This document shows, piece by piece, positions 17,244 to 25,542 of a DNA stretch of 64,000 nucleotides (position 1 is the stretch's first letter; each line of letters starts with the position of its first letter). The DNA is taken from assembly GCF_016342265.1 (NCBI RefSeq), contig NZ_JAEIOS010000013.1, positions 248,001 to 312,000 on the forward strand, in the 5' to 3' direction. The DNA is from Corynebacterium meridianum (GTDB taxonomy: Bacteria; Actinomycetota; Actinomycetes; Mycobacteriales; Mycobacteriaceae). The notes under the pieces are model-generated. The model had not been told where the DNA came from. It did not search any database and saw nothing but the letters and a program-made list of their open reading frames with translations. Both the position numbers and the translations under genes were made by a program.

Positions 17244-19640
17244 TCAGAATCCGTTGTCCCGCAGAATGTCGTTGAGCGCGTTCTGCAGGCTCTCCACGGT
17301 CTCCGCGGGATCCGGCGCCTGTCTGCGGTTCCGCTCCGCAGTGGGGGCCGCCTCCGGGACCGGGGGAACGGGGACCGGGCGCGAGCCGTCGGACAGTTGG
17401 AGGATGACCTCCTCGCCCTTGAGCAGCGGCTGCTTCGCGGGCACCACGTTCACCGCGCGTCCGAGCGGAATCCCGTTTCCGGGTACGTACTGGCTGCGCA
17501 CCGTGTAACCCGCGTCCGCGATCTTCTTCCGGGCGTCATCCTCGCTCATGCCGGATACCTTCGGCAGGCCGGCGACCGCCGTGCCCTGCTTGAAACGGTC
17601 GTCGAACGGGCCGAGTTTGCCTCCGGTCGCCGCGGGGATCCGGTTGGCCGCACCGAACCAGGTGCGCGCCGCTTCCATGCCGCCGTAGAGGTTTCCCTCG
17701 GGGCACTGCCGGAGCGGGCTGGTGCACAGCGGGGAAACGGTGGTGCCGTCGTTGTAGATGTACGGGGCCGCGGCGAAACCACTGTTGAAGCCCATGAACG
17801 CGGCGGACTGGTGGGACTCCGTCGTACCGGTCTTCGCGGCCGTGGGGGCGGACCAGCCCGCGGCACGGGCGGAGTCCGCGGCCGTACCGGACACGACATC
17901 CTGCGACAGACCGTTCTCGAGGGCGTAGGCGACGCCCTCATCGAGGACCCGCTCGCAGTCGGGCTGGTCCAGCGAAACCGGGCGACCGTGGCGATCGGTC
18001 ACCCGCACGATCGGATTCGGCTCGCACCAGACACCACCGGAAGCGACCGTCGCGGCCACATTCGTGAGCTCCAGGGGGTTGACCGCCGTCGGTCCGAGCG
18101 TGAAGGAGCCGAGGTTGTTCTTCTTCATGTAGTCCGCGATGGAGGACTCGCCGTCGAAACTCCCCGGTTCGGCGTAGTCCCGGAGCCCGAGCTTCACGGC
18201 CATGTCCACGGTCGGGGTCACACCCACGGTCTCGATGAGCTTGACGAAGGTCGTGTTAGGGGAGTGTGCGAGCGCATCCTTGAGGGTCATCTTCGGCTTG
18301 TAGACGCCGGCGTTCTCGACGCAGTAGGTGTTCGGGGGACAGTTCCTCGCCCCGCCGGTGCCGAGGTTCTTCGCCTCATACCGGGTGGGCACGTCGAGTA
18401 CGGTGTCAACGCCCATGCCCTTCTCGAGGGCCGCGGCGGCGGTGAAGATCTTGAACACCGAGCCGGCACCGCTGCCGACCCTCGTCGAGGTCTGGGGCAG
18501 GACAGTCTCACCCGCCTCGAGGTTCAGCCCGTAGTTGCGGGAGGAGACCATGGCCCTGATGGGACGATCCTCAGCCCCGGGTTCGATGACGTCCATCACC
18601 TCGGCGACCCCCTGCGCCATGGGATCCACCTGGGCGGTGACGGAATCGTGGGCGATGTCCTGGATGACCGGGTCGAGGGTCGTCTCCACCGTGTAGGCGC
18701 CCGTCTCGAGCTCGTCGAGACTGATTCCCTTGTCTCCCAGGTAGCGCAGGACGTGGTCGCAGAAGAAGCCACGGTTGCCCGCTGCGATGCAGCCGCGTGG
18801 CAGCTCATCGGGGGCCGGGAGCACACCGAGGGGCTGCTGCTTGATCGCGGCACCCTCCTCCGGGGTTATCGATCCGGTGGCGATCATGGTGTCCAGCACG
18901 GTGTTGCGGCGCTGCATGACCCCCGCCTCATTGGTGTACGGGTTGAGTACGGAGGAGGACTGGACGATGCCTGCGAGCATCGCGGCCTGCGCCACATTCA
19001 GCTCGATCGCCGGAATCCCGAAGTACGTCCGGGCCGCAGCTTCGACGCCGTAGGCGCCGTTGCCGAACGGCACGATGTTGAGGTAGCGGGTGAGGATCTC
19101 GTCCTTGGTCAGCAGCTGCTCCAGATCGGAGGCCATTCGCATCTCCCGCAGCTTGCGGGCGTAGCTCGTCTCGGTCGCGGCCGCCTGCTCCGCCTCGTCC
19201 TCGGCATCGACGAGCAGAAGGTAGTTCTTCACGTACTGCTGGTCGAGGGTGGACGCACCCTGCTGCACCGAGCCGGAGAAGATGTTCGTCGCCATCGCGC
19301 GGATGGTGCCCTGCCAGTCGACGCCGTCATGCTCGTAGAAACGCCTGTCCTCCACGCTGACGATGGCCTGCTTCATCGCCGGGGAGATCTGGTCGCCGGT
19401 GACCTCGAACCTGCGCTGCTTGTAAAGCCAGGCCATCGGATTGCCGTGGGCGTCCAGGATCGTCGTCACCCCGGGCGCCTCGCCGTCCGTCAGATCGGCG
19501 AGGTTGGATTCCATCGCTTCCTGGGTCCGGGCGACGGCGAGCCCGGAGATTCCGGCCACCGGGGCGACGACGGCCGCGCCGAGGACCCCGACGGCGACGA
19601 TGGCACCGGCGGTCTTGGACAGGGATTTCACGAGAGACAC
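17244..19640 (-). CDS. Class A penicillin-binding protein (transglycosylase/transpeptidase) with PASTA-like tail
   Basis: 798 residues. N-terminal signal-anchor helix, GT51 glycosyltransferase domain (SVEDRRFYEHDGVDW, QGASTLDQQYVKN, RKLREMRMASDLEQ), and a transpeptidase domain with active Ser in GSGAGSVFK (about residue 393), SPN (about 459) and KTGT (about 602). A PASTA-like segment (KVSGMSEDDARKKIADAGYTV) and a disordered Pro/Glu tail end the protein. It polymerises and cross-links peptidoglycan outside the membrane. Neighbour of whcA, as the Pbp1a gene is in C. glutamicum. GTG 19640 or GTG 19631 (better spaced from AAAGGG) may be the start; the difference is three residues. Confidence 0.93.
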   Translation of the reverse strand: MSLVKSLSKTAGAIVAVGVLGAAVVAPVAGISGLAVARTQEAMESNLADLTDGEAPGVTTILDAHGNPMAWLYKQRRFEVTGDQISPAMKQAIVSVEDRRFYEHDGVDWQGTIRAMATNIFSGSVQQGASTLDQQYVKNYLLLVDAEDEAEQAAATETSYARKLREMRMASDLEQLLTKDEILTRYLNIVPFGNGAYGVEAAARTYFGIPAIELNVAQAAMLAGIVQSSSVLNPYTNEAGVMQRRNTVLDTMIATGSITPEEGAAIKQQPLGVLPAPDELPRGCIAAGNRGFFCDHVLRYLGDKGISLDELETGAYTVETTLDPVIQDIAHDSVTAQVDPMAQGVAEVMDVIEPGAEDRPIRAMVSSRNYGLNLEAGETVLPQTSTRVGSGAGSVFKIFTAAAALEKGMGVDTVLDVPTRYEAKNLGTGGARNCPPNTYCVENAGVYKPKMTLKDALAHSPNTTFVKLIETVGVTPTVDMAVKLGLRDYAEPGSFDGESSIADYMKKNNLGSFTLGPTAVNPLELTNVAATVASGGVWCEPNPIVRVTDRHGRPVSLDQPDCERVLDEGVAYALENGLSQDVVSGTAADSARAAGWSAPTAAKTGTTESHQSAAFMGFNSGFAAAPYIYNDGTTVSPLCTSPLRQCPEGNLYGGMEAARTWFGAANRIPAATGGKLGPFDDRFKQGTAVAGLPKVSGMSEDDARKKIADAGYTVRSQYVPGNGIPLGRAVNVVPAKQPLLKGEEVILQLSDGSRPVPVPPVPEAAPTAERNRRQAPDPAETVESLQNALNDILRDNGF

Positions 19641-19724
19641 CCCTTTACCCTACGTAACAAATCGACGCCCCGGAAACGGTCGGCTCCACCCGCAGGTGTG
19701 ACGCATTCGACATATGGTGCATGG

Positions 19725-19740
19725 TGTGAATACACTTACA
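19725..19740 (+). promoter_or_regulatory. Possible GlxR/CRP-type site upstream of whcA
   Basis: TGTGAATACACTTACA matches the arms of the GlxR consensus TGTGA-N6-TCACA at nine of ten positions but lacks the central TA. It lies 37 bases before the whcA start, inside a larger imperfect palindrome (GCATG...CATGC, 19719-19743). Functional only by inference. Confidence 0.4.
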
Positions 19741-19776
19741 TGCGTCAACGAAGGCATGCAGTAGGAGAGATCAGCG

Positions 19777-20136
19777 ATGACCGCATCACTTATCCAGGAT
19801 CCACGTAAGAACCCCTACTTCGCCCGCAACTCCCGCAGCACCTCCACCGACGCCACCCCTCCGGGTCGCGGTGAGTGGGTTACCCGGGCCAAGTGCCGGG
19901 AAGGTGACCCGGATGCCCTCTTCGTCCGCGGTGCCGCCCAACGCAAGGCCGCCGCGATCTGTCGCCGTTGCCCGGTACTCACCGAATGCCGTGCCGATGC
20001 CCTGGACAACCGGGTCGAGTTCGGCGTGTGGGGTGGCCTCACCGAACGTCAGCGGCGGGCACTGCTGCGCAAGAACCCCCACATCAGCAACTGGGCGGAG
20101 TATCTCGCCGCAGGCGGCGAGTTGATCGGCATCTAG
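19777..20136 (+). CDS. whcA: WhiB-family Fe-S regulator, WhcA/WhiB4-like
   Basis: 119 residues. Four cysteines of the WhiB type: AKCREGD, ICRRCPVLTEC (CxxC plus one), holding a [4Fe-4S] cluster sensitive to oxygen and NO; the glycine turn VWGGLTERQRR and a basic C-terminal helix for DNA contact follow. Its place beside the class A PBP matches whcA (C. glutamicum), a negative regulator of the oxidative-stress response, and whiB4 in mycobacteria. AGGAGA lies 9 bases before ATG 19777. A GlxR-like site upstream may tie it to cAMP. Confidence 0.92.
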   Translation: MTASLIQDPRKNPYFARNSRSTSTDATPPGRGEWVTRAKCREGDPDALFVRGAAQRKAAAICRRCPVLTECRADALDNRVEFGVWGGLTERQRRALLRKNPHISNWAEYLAAGGELIGI

Positions 20137-20389
20137 CCACCGATCAACTATCGACGGACCCTGGGAGAAGCCGCCCGCATCTGGTGCCATCGCTGTGAAC
20201 CCGACATCTCCCGATTCCACAGACCCCTCCCAACGCTCTGTGCGACGGCACAATCCCACCCCCCGCGTCCGAACCGCCCCGACGTGGTGCGCATCGCGCT
20301 GCCGTGGACCGGCGACAACTGCGGGCCGTGAACCAGCCCACGCCCGCTCATTGATGCCGGTCCGCTGGGACTCGCATAAGGTGTGAGGC

Positions 20390-20551
20390 ATGACTAACAC
20401 CACCTGGGAATACGCGACCGTTCCACTGCTCACACACGCGACCAAGCAGATCCTCGACACCTGGGGTGAGGACGGCTGGGAGCTCGTCACCGTCGTACCG
20501 GGCCCCAACCCCGAGAACGTCGTCGCCTACATGAAGCGCCCGAAGGACTGA
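20390..20551 (+). CDS. Small DUF4177-type protein
   Basis: A 53-residue protein starting MTNTTWEYATVPLLTHATKQ and ending VVAYMKRPKD. The pattern WEYxTVPLL...ILDTWGEDGWELVTVVPGP is the DUF4177 family, small cytosolic proteins of unknown function. GTGTGAGGC just upstream supplies a weak ribosome-binding site. It ends one base before the RidA gene, so the two form an operon, a pairing kept in mycobacteria (beside whiB4). Confidence 0.88.
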   Translation: MTNTTWEYATVPLLTHATKQILDTWGEDGWELVTVVPGPNPENVVAYMKRPKD

Positions 20552-20552
20552 C

Positions 20553-21011
20553 ATGGGAAACTCGCAGCGCCTCCGCGAACTCGGGATTACACTGCCCGCC
20601 GTAGCCGCCCCCGCCGGCTCCTACCAGCCGGCGATCCGGGTCGGTGACCAGGTGTGGACCTCCGGCCAGCTTCCCCTCGTCGACGGTGCGCTCGCCGCGA
20701 CGGGCAAGGTAGGTGCGGACGTCAGCGTCGATGCCGCCGCGCAGCTGGCCCGCACCTGCGCGCTCAACGCGCTGGCCGCGATTGACTCGCTCGTCGGCAT
20801 CGACAAGGTCTCCCGTGTCCTCAAGGTCACCGGGTTCGTTGCCTCCGCCGAGGGGTTCAACGCCCAGGCTGCGGTCCTCAACGGCGCGTCTGACGCTCTC
20901 GCCGAGATCTTCGGGGACGCCGGACGGCACGCCCGATCCGCCGTCGGGGTGTACGAACTTCCCCTCGGCTCACCCGTTGAGGTGGAGATTGTGGTGGAAA
21001 TCAAGGAGTAA
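20553..21011 (+). CDS. RidA (YjgF/YER057c) family enamine/imine deaminase
   Basis: 152 residues. The family line QVWTSGQLPLVDG, the ALNALAAID stretch and the C-terminal HARSAVGVYELPLGSPVEVEIVVEI are typical of the long RidA subgroup (YjgH-like). In the closing motif the usual R-x-x-V-x-V is RSAVGV, with the Arg kept. Members hydrolyse reactive enamine/imine products of PLP enzymes; the exact substrate of this subgroup is unknown. Follows DUF4177 by one base. Confidence 0.9.
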   Translation: MGNSQRLRELGITLPAVAAPAGSYQPAIRVGDQVWTSGQLPLVDGALAATGKVGADVSVDAAAQLARTCALNALAAIDSLVGIDKVSRVLKVTGFVASAEGFNAQAAVLNGASDALAEIFGDAGRHARSAVGVYELPLGSPVEVEIVVEIKE

Positions 21012-21050
21012 CGCCGTGCGCGGATGCCGCTGGCGGTTAAGCTGGTGGGC

Positions 21051-21866
21051 ATGGAGCACCCCGCCTACAGTCAGCTGCGTCCGGTAACGCCGTCAGCTGC
21101 AGTTGTCCTCAGTCCGAATCCGTCCTACGCGTCCCTCGAGGGAACCAACTCCTGGGTGATCCGGGCGGAGGGCGATCCACGGAGCATCGTCATCGACCCG
21201 GGGCCGGAGGATGAGGGCCACCTCAACGTCCTCAACAGCAAGGCCAGTGAGGTCGCCCTGATCCTGATCACCCACCGGCACCACGACCATGCCGACTCCA
21301 CCGGCCGGTTCCGCCAGCTCACCGGCGCGCCCGTCCGTGCCTTCGACAAGACCTACTGCCGCGAAGGCGACCCCCTGGAGGACCGGGAGATCATCTCCCT
21401 CGAGGGTGTGACCCCGCAGATCGAGGTCCGCCACACTCCGGGGCACACCTCGGATTCCGCATGCTTCTTCATCTGGAGCGGCGTCCCCCACGAGTCCACC
21501 CTGGAGGGCATCGTCACCGGTGACACGATCGCCGGCCGGCACACCACCATGATCTCAGAGACCGACGGTGACCTCGGCCTCTACCTCGACACCCTCCACA
21601 TGCTGGAGAAAGATGGCGACGGCATCCACATGTTGCCCGCCCACGGTCCCGACCTGCCCGACACCGCGCAGATGGCCCGCAAGTACATCGACCGTCGTGA
21701 GCAGCGACTCGAGCAGGTCCGCGAGGTCCGCGCCCGCCTGGGCAAGGACATCCCCCTGAAGACCCTGGTCGACGAGATCTACACCGACGTCGATCCCGTA
21801 CTCCGGGGAGCAGCCGAACAGTCCACCCGCGTCACCCTCCGCTACCTGGAGAGCAACGGCGAGTAG
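21051..21866 (+). CDS. Metallo-beta-lactamase-fold hydrolase
   Basis: 271 residues from ATG 21051 (ATG 21024, nine residues longer, is possible). The metal motif THRHHDHAD (HxHxDH) lies near residue 75, followed by HTPGHTSDSACF, TGDTI and a late His in LPAHGPDLP. A C-terminal winged-helix-like segment (MARKYIDRREQRLEQVREVRARLG...LVDEIYTDVDPVL) matches LACTB2/Rv3677c-type proteins. Close homologues are endoribonucleases or thioesterases, so the activity is open. In C. glutamicum a homologue lies next to glxR; here the LRR gene separates them. Confidence 0.88.
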   Translation: MEHPAYSQLRPVTPSAAVVLSPNPSYASLEGTNSWVIRAEGDPRSIVIDPGPEDEGHLNVLNSKASEVALILITHRHHDHADSTGRFRQLTGAPVRAFDKTYCREGDPLEDREIISLEGVTPQIEVRHTPGHTSDSACFFIWSGVPHESTLEGIVTGDTIAGRHTTMISETDGDLGLYLDTLHMLEKDGDGIHMLPAHGPDLPDTAQMARKYIDRREQRLEQVREVRARLGKDIPLKTLVDEIYTDVDPVLRGAAEQSTRVTLRYLESNGE

Positions 21867-21893
21867 AAAGCGGCCTCCACCGCGGTTGAACGA

Positions 21894-21938
21894 ACGGCGA
21901 AGCCCCATCCCCTTGGGTAGGGGGTGGGGCTTCGCCGT
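21894..21938. terminator. Bidirectional terminator, MBL gene and LRR gene
   Basis: ACGGCGAAGCCCCATCCCC (21894-21912) pairs with the reverse-complementary stretch up to 21938 (about 18 bp, loop of about 8). It lies between convergent genes. Confidence 0.8.
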
Positions 21939-21992
21939 GGATACGTTCAGGGGGCCTACATTGGTTCATTCCTGATCGGGGGCTACAGCTCC

Positions 21993-23789
21993 TCAGGAGA
22001 AGGTGAATACGGCATCGGAACCATCCTCGTCAGCCCGCTGGATGACAGGGTCTTCCGGAGACACGTTCGTGCCCTCCAGATCGATGGTCGCGTGGGACGT
22101 GAGCACCGACTCCGGAACCGTTGTGATCGGATTGGCGTTGAGGTGGACATTCACCAGGGAATCGTCGTTCTCCCTGCCCTGCCCGAGCCGGTGGTTGAGG
22201 AAAGCAGGCGTCCGGGTGAGATTGTTGTTCCCCAGGGTGATCGCCTCGAGGAGCTGAATCTGACTGATGTCCTCGGGAAGGCCATCGTTCAGCTGGTTGT
22301 CGGAGAGGAGAAGGAATCGGAGACCCACCGCCCCGCCCCAACCGGACGGCAGGGCGGCCAGTTGGTTCTCACTCAGATCCAGGTAATACAGCGACGGCAG
22401 CGTCGTGATACTCGTGGGCAGCGTCGTGATGCTGTTACCCGAAGCTACGAAGCTCCCCAGTTTGCCCAGCGACCCGATGGAATCGGGAAGCGTCGCGATC
22501 TCGTTGTGGGAGACGTCGACGAGCCTCAACGAGGGTGTATTCCAGAGTGTCGAGGGAAGTCCGGTGAGACCGGTGCGGACCACGTTGAGGGTGTCCAGAG
22601 CCGGTGCCTCGAACAATGAGGAAGGCAGTGACGAGAGCTCAGGTGACCAGGAAATGTCCACCCGGGTGAGGTTGGTCAAGGTGGCGAGCCCCTCGGGAAT
22701 GCGGGACAACTGAGAGTTTTTCTTCAACGTGATCGATTCGACAGGTGTCACACCGCTGAGGGTGTCAGGCAGCTCTGTGATGGCGGTGCCTGAGATGGTG
22801 ACGCTGCGGAAGACGGGACGCTGCCCGAGATTCGCAGGCAGTGTGGTGAATTTCTCGGCGTTCTCGATCGTCAGCTGCGTGGAGACGCTGCTGCCCGGAA
22901 CCTTGCCGATCGGGGAGAACATCGCCGCGGGGAAGTCGATGAGGTCGCCACACTCGATGATGATCGAGTGCAGTGCGGGGAAGGAACCGGTGGGTTCAGG
23001 GAGATGCTCACCGTTGTATTTCGTCAGGTGCAGGCTCTCCAGGTGGGGGAGGTTCGACAGATCTGGAAGATTGACGGGCCACGGCTCGTAGACGTCGAGC
23101 GTCCGCAGACTCGTCAGATGCTCGAGGCCACTCAGGTCCTCGACGAGGTAGTGCTCCTCACCGACAAATGACCAGGTGTTGACCGTGAGTTCCCGGATCG
23201 GATTCTCGTCGATGTCACGCAGAGTCACATCGGCCAGCGGGTTCTCGGTGTGACCCATCGCCTGATTGATCGCAATGCGAAGACCGTCGTCGGGAATGAC
23301 GTTGCCGGTTTCTACCGGCGGCTGTGTCGTGGTTGTTGTCGGCTGTGCGGTACTTGTTGTGGGGGCCGGGGTTGTTGTTTCGGTGGTACCTGTCGCCGTT
23401 GTGGTTGTCGGCGCGGCGGTGCTGGTGGCCACCGTTGTGGTTGTCGGCTGTGCGGTGCTGGTGGCTGCCGTTGTGGTCGGTTGTGACGTGCTGGTCGTCT
23501 TGGTGCTGCTGGTGGGCGCCGGGGTTGTTGTTTTGGTTGTGCTTGTTGCCGTTGTCGTCTTTGTGGTTGTCGGCTCGGTGATGATTGTAGGAGCCGTGGT
23601 GGACGGTTCCGTGGTGGGAGACGTGGTGCTCGGGTTGGAGCCTTGGCCTCCACTGCTGCCGGAGTTGAAACTCTTGGAGAAGATCCCGATGAGAACAACC
23701 CCGAGAGCGGCAATGAGACCGAAAATACCTGCGAGGAACTGCATCTGATGGGGTGGTACCTGTGGCAGAGCGAAGTTCGGTAGGCCCAC
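21993..23789 (-). CDS. Membrane-anchored leucine-rich-repeat surface protein with Thr-rich stalk
   Basis: 598 residues from GTG 23789 (ATG 23744 is an alternative beginning just before the helix). A single N-terminal membrane helix (MQFLAGIFGLIAALGVVLIGIF) without a cleavage site suggests a type II anchor. Residues ~40-165 are almost only Thr, Ser, Pro and Ala, in repeats such as TSTAQPTTTT: a stalk suited to O-mannosylation, which corynebacteria perform. Residues ~170-590 form a leucine-rich-repeat domain with about 15 units of the LxxLxLxxNxLxxLPxxI type (LYYLDLSENQLAALPSGW; RLVDVSHNEIATLPDSI). LRR proteins bind proteins; a target is unknown. Its place between the MBL gene and glxR, which adjoin in relatives, suggests insertion. 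A tiny secreted-peptide gene precedes it by 27 bases. Confidence 0.85.
   Translation of the reverse strand: MGLPNFALPQVPPHQMQFLAGIFGLIAALGVVLIGIFSKSFNSGSSGGQGSNPSTTSPTTEPSTTAPTIITEPTTTKTTTATSTTKTTTPAPTSSTKTTSTSQPTTTAATSTAQPTTTTVATSTAAPTTTTATGTTETTTPAPTTSTAQPTTTTTQPPVETGNVIPDDGLRIAINQAMGHTENPLADVTLRDIDENPIRELTVNTWSFVGEEHYLVEDLSGLEHLTSLRTLDVYEPWPVNLPDLSNLPHLESLHLTKYNGEHLPEPTGSFPALHSIIIECGDLIDFPAAMFSPIGKVPGSSVSTQLTIENAEKFTTLPANLGQRPVFRSVTISGTAITELPDTLSGVTPVESITLKKNSQLSRIPEGLATLTNLTRVDISWSPELSSLPSSLFEAPALDTLNVVRTGLTGLPSTLWNTPSLRLVDVSHNEIATLPDSIGSLGKLGSFVASGNSITTLPTSITTLPSLYYLDLSENQLAALPSGWGGAVGLRFLLLSDNQLNDGLPEDISQIQLLEAITLGNNNLTRTPAFLNHRLGQGRENDDSLVNVHLNANPITTVPESVLTSHATIDLEGTNVSPEDPVIQRADEDGSDAVFTFS
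23330..23600. repeat. Tandem 36-bp-type repeats coding for the Thr-rich stalk
   Basis: Within the LRR gene, units of about 36 bases (12 codons) recur, for example starting near 23399 and 23435, coding for TATSTAQPTTTT-like blocks with a few substitutions. The number of units could vary by slippage and change stalk length. Confidence 0.65.
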
Positions 23790-23816
23790 AGGTACAGCTA
23801 CCGGGCCGAGATCGGA

Positions 23817-23975
23817 CTATTCAGCGGCGGTGTTCGTGCTGTGAGTTTCGAGAGCGGCGGCGTGTGTCCCATCGAAAGAGTGGGTATCCGCAGTGGCGTT
23901 GGGGGTGAATGAAGTGGTCAGTGCAGCGCATAAAATGCCTGCGAGGAGAGTTCTTCTGAACGTGTGAGGTCGCAC
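23817..23975 (-). CDS. Small secreted peptide upstream of the LRR gene
   Basis: A 52-residue product from GTG 23975, with AGGA about nine bases upstream and an in-frame stop just before it. Residues 1-29 look like a clear Sec signal peptide: RPHTFRRT, hydrophobic LLAGILCAALTTSF, cleavage site NATA|D. The mature part would be only about 23 residues (begins DTHSFDGTHAA, ends NTAAE), polar, His/Thr/Ala-rich, without Cys. It lies 27 bases before the LRR gene on the same strand, so they probably share a transcript. No family is recognised. It could be a ligand, a surface peptide or a remnant of a larger secreted protein. Codon use is normal for the region. Confidence 0.6.
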   Translation of the reverse strand: MRPHTFRRTLLAGILCAALTTSFTPNATADTHSFDGTHAAALETHSTNTAAE

Positions 23976-24235
23976 GGTGGGCCATTCCTATGGTCGACGG
24001 AGAAGGAGATGGGTGCGCGGACATGGTGCTGTACGGGCTGCGCAGCCGGATGTGCTGACCTCTTGGACACTATCCAGGGATCGACAGAAATAGATACGTC
24101 CCTAAATGAAAACTATGTGAATGTTTGAATAACTGCTTTCAGAAAACCGTTTCCGCGTGAAAACCAGATCCGGCCACGTCTGCCCGGGGTCTGGATGAGT
24201 GGATGGCGGTGAGAACTACAGTCCTGCCGGACATG
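23976..24235. other. Intergenic, LRR operon promoter region
   Basis: No gene seen. The stretch is clearly AT-richer (24060-24165) than its surroundings and should hold the promoter of the secreted-peptide/LRR pair; no clear -35/-10 pair was fixed. Confidence 0.5.
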
Positions 24236-24268
24236 AAAAACCCGCCCACGGCTGTGTGTGGGAGGGTT
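24236..24268 (-). terminator. Terminator of glxR
   Basis: AACCCGCCCAC (24239-24249) pairs with GTGGGAGGGTT (24258-24268; one mismatch). On the minus strand the stem is followed by five T. It lies 16 bases after the glxR stop. Confidence 0.8.
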
Positions 24269-24283
24269 CTGGGGGTGTTGGTG

Positions 24284-24967
24284 TCAGCGTGCGCGTTTGG
24301 CGAGGTGTTCGGTGTCGCAGATCAGCACGCTTTTGCCTTCTAGGCGGATCCAGCCGCGGTGGGCGAAGGTGGCCAGTGCCTTGTTCACGGTTTCGCGGGA
24401 TGCGCCGACGAGTTGGGCGATTTCTTCCTGGGTGAGGTCGTGGTTGACGCGTAGGGCGCCGCCTTCCTGGGTGCCGAAGCGGTTGGCGAGCTGCAGCAGG
24501 GTTTTGGCGACGCGTCCGGGGACGTCGGTGAAGATGAGGTCGGCGAGGGAGGCGTTGGTTCGCCGTAGACGCCGGGCGAGGACGCGGAGGAGTTGTTCGG
24601 AGATCTCCGGGTGGTCGTTGATCCACTTGTGGAGCATCTCGGAATTCATCGTCGCGGCGTGGACCTCGGTCACGCACACCGCTGACGAGGTACGCGGGCC
24701 GGGGTCGAAGATGGAGAGTTCGCCGAACATGTCCGAGGGGCCCATGACGGTGAGTAGGTTCTCACGCCCGTCTGCGGCGTGCCGGGCGAGCTTCACCTTG
24801 CCTGCGGTGATGATGTAGAGCCGGTCACCGGGCTCGCCCTCGTCGAAGATTGTCGTGCCGCGCGGATAGCGCACGGTCTCGAGCTCCTGGATGAGGTTGT
24901 TGACGGCGACGGGATCGACGCCCTGAAAGATTCCTGCGCGGGACAGAATCTCCTGTACGGCTTCCAC
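24284..24967 (-). CDS. glxR: cAMP-responsive global regulator GlxR (CRP/FNR family)
   Basis: 227 residues, the same length as C. glutamicum GlxR. The cyclic-nucleotide domain is at residues ~15-120, with the phosphate cassette [16 protein letters not shown]; a dimer helix follows, and the HTH is in [22 protein letters not shown] (about 175-196). GTG 24967 has GGAG a few bases upstream. GlxR controls carbon metabolism, respiration and many other genes by binding TGTGA-N6-TCACA; the window also holds a membrane adenylate cyclase that could make its ligand. Synteny with nth downstream on the other side matches C. glutamicum. Confidence 0.97.
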   Translation of the reverse strand: MEAVQEILSRAGIFQGVDPVAVNNLIQELETVRYPRGTTIFDEGEPGDRLYIITAGKVKLARHAADGRENLLTVMGPSDMFGELSIFDPGPRTSSAVCVTEVHAATMNSEMLHKWINDHPEISEQLLRVLARRLRRTNASLADLIFTDVPGRVAKTLLQLANRFGTQEGGALRVNHDLTQEEIAQLVGASRETVNKALATFAHRGWIRLEGKSVLICDTEHLAKRAR

Positions 24968-25293
24968 TCATTTCTCCTAATCAGATGAAGCAGGTCCGCA
25001 TGTAGGGGACAGGCTGGTCCGCAGATTCTCCAGCTCACTAACTCCGCCCCCGCAGGGGCATCCTGTGACGGAAAAACGTGTGCGGTTAACAAGTAACGTT
25101 GTTCCCCAACACTCTACTATGTTATGTGTCACGAACGCACCCCCATTGTGACCGTTTTAGGGTTAGCTGGGTTTTATCGGGGGTGGTTTCCTGGGCAATC
25201 GTGTCTCGGAGGCGCTCGTATCCCCTGTGCAGCAGAAACATGAGAAACCCGTGTCGTGATCCGCCACTCCGGCGCGGAGTGGACTTTGTGGTG
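24968..25293. other. Intergenic, glxR promoter region
   Basis: 326 bases without a gene. It contains AT-rich patches (25085-25140) that should carry the glxR promoter on the minus strand, and an inverted repeat AACAA-N6-TTGTT (25089-25104). No certain operator was identified. Confidence 0.45.
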
Positions 25294-25419
25294 CTAGTTC
25301 GTGGGGCCCGCGGTGACCGGCTCGGTGGTGCAGCGTGTGCAGTAGGTCTCGAACCGTTCCATCTGCATCGCGAACACCGCGATGATCACCGGGACGAAGA
25401 TGGCTGCGAGAACGGTCAT
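25294..25419 (-). CDS. Small membrane protein, probably leaderless
   Basis: A 41-residue product from ATG 25419: MTVLAAIFVPVIIAVFAMQM is one membrane helix, followed by a short tail with two Cys (ETYCTRCTTEP) in a CxxC. A TAGAAT hexamer ends seven to eight bases upstream of the ATG and there is no ribosome-binding site, as expected for a leaderless mRNA. The CxxC outside the membrane could bind metal or form a disulfide. Function unknown; it sits between glxR and nth. Confidence 0.6.
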   Translation of the reverse strand: MTVLAAIFVPVIIAVFAMQMERFETYCTRCTTEPVTAGPTN

Positions 25420-25542
25420 GCCACCGCATTCTAGTCCCCCTCCGGTGTTCCGTGACGGACACGTCACCCCCTCCGGTGGAACCCCGGTGCCCGGGGAATC
25501 GCCGTTCCGACGCCCGGGACGTCGCCGACTACAGTGGGGGCC

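Noticed and set aside
17397..19808. 803-codon plus-strand frame opposite the PBP gene
   Set aside because: Antisense shadow; runs into the whcA start and has no protein-like composition.
23330..23600. Mobile or foreign repeat element inside the LRR gene
   Set aside because: The repeats keep the reading frame and code for a regular Thr-rich stalk, so they are part of the gene.
25155..25175. DtxR-like TTAGGGTTAGC near the glxR promoter
   Set aside because: An inserted G breaks the register and the second half does not match.
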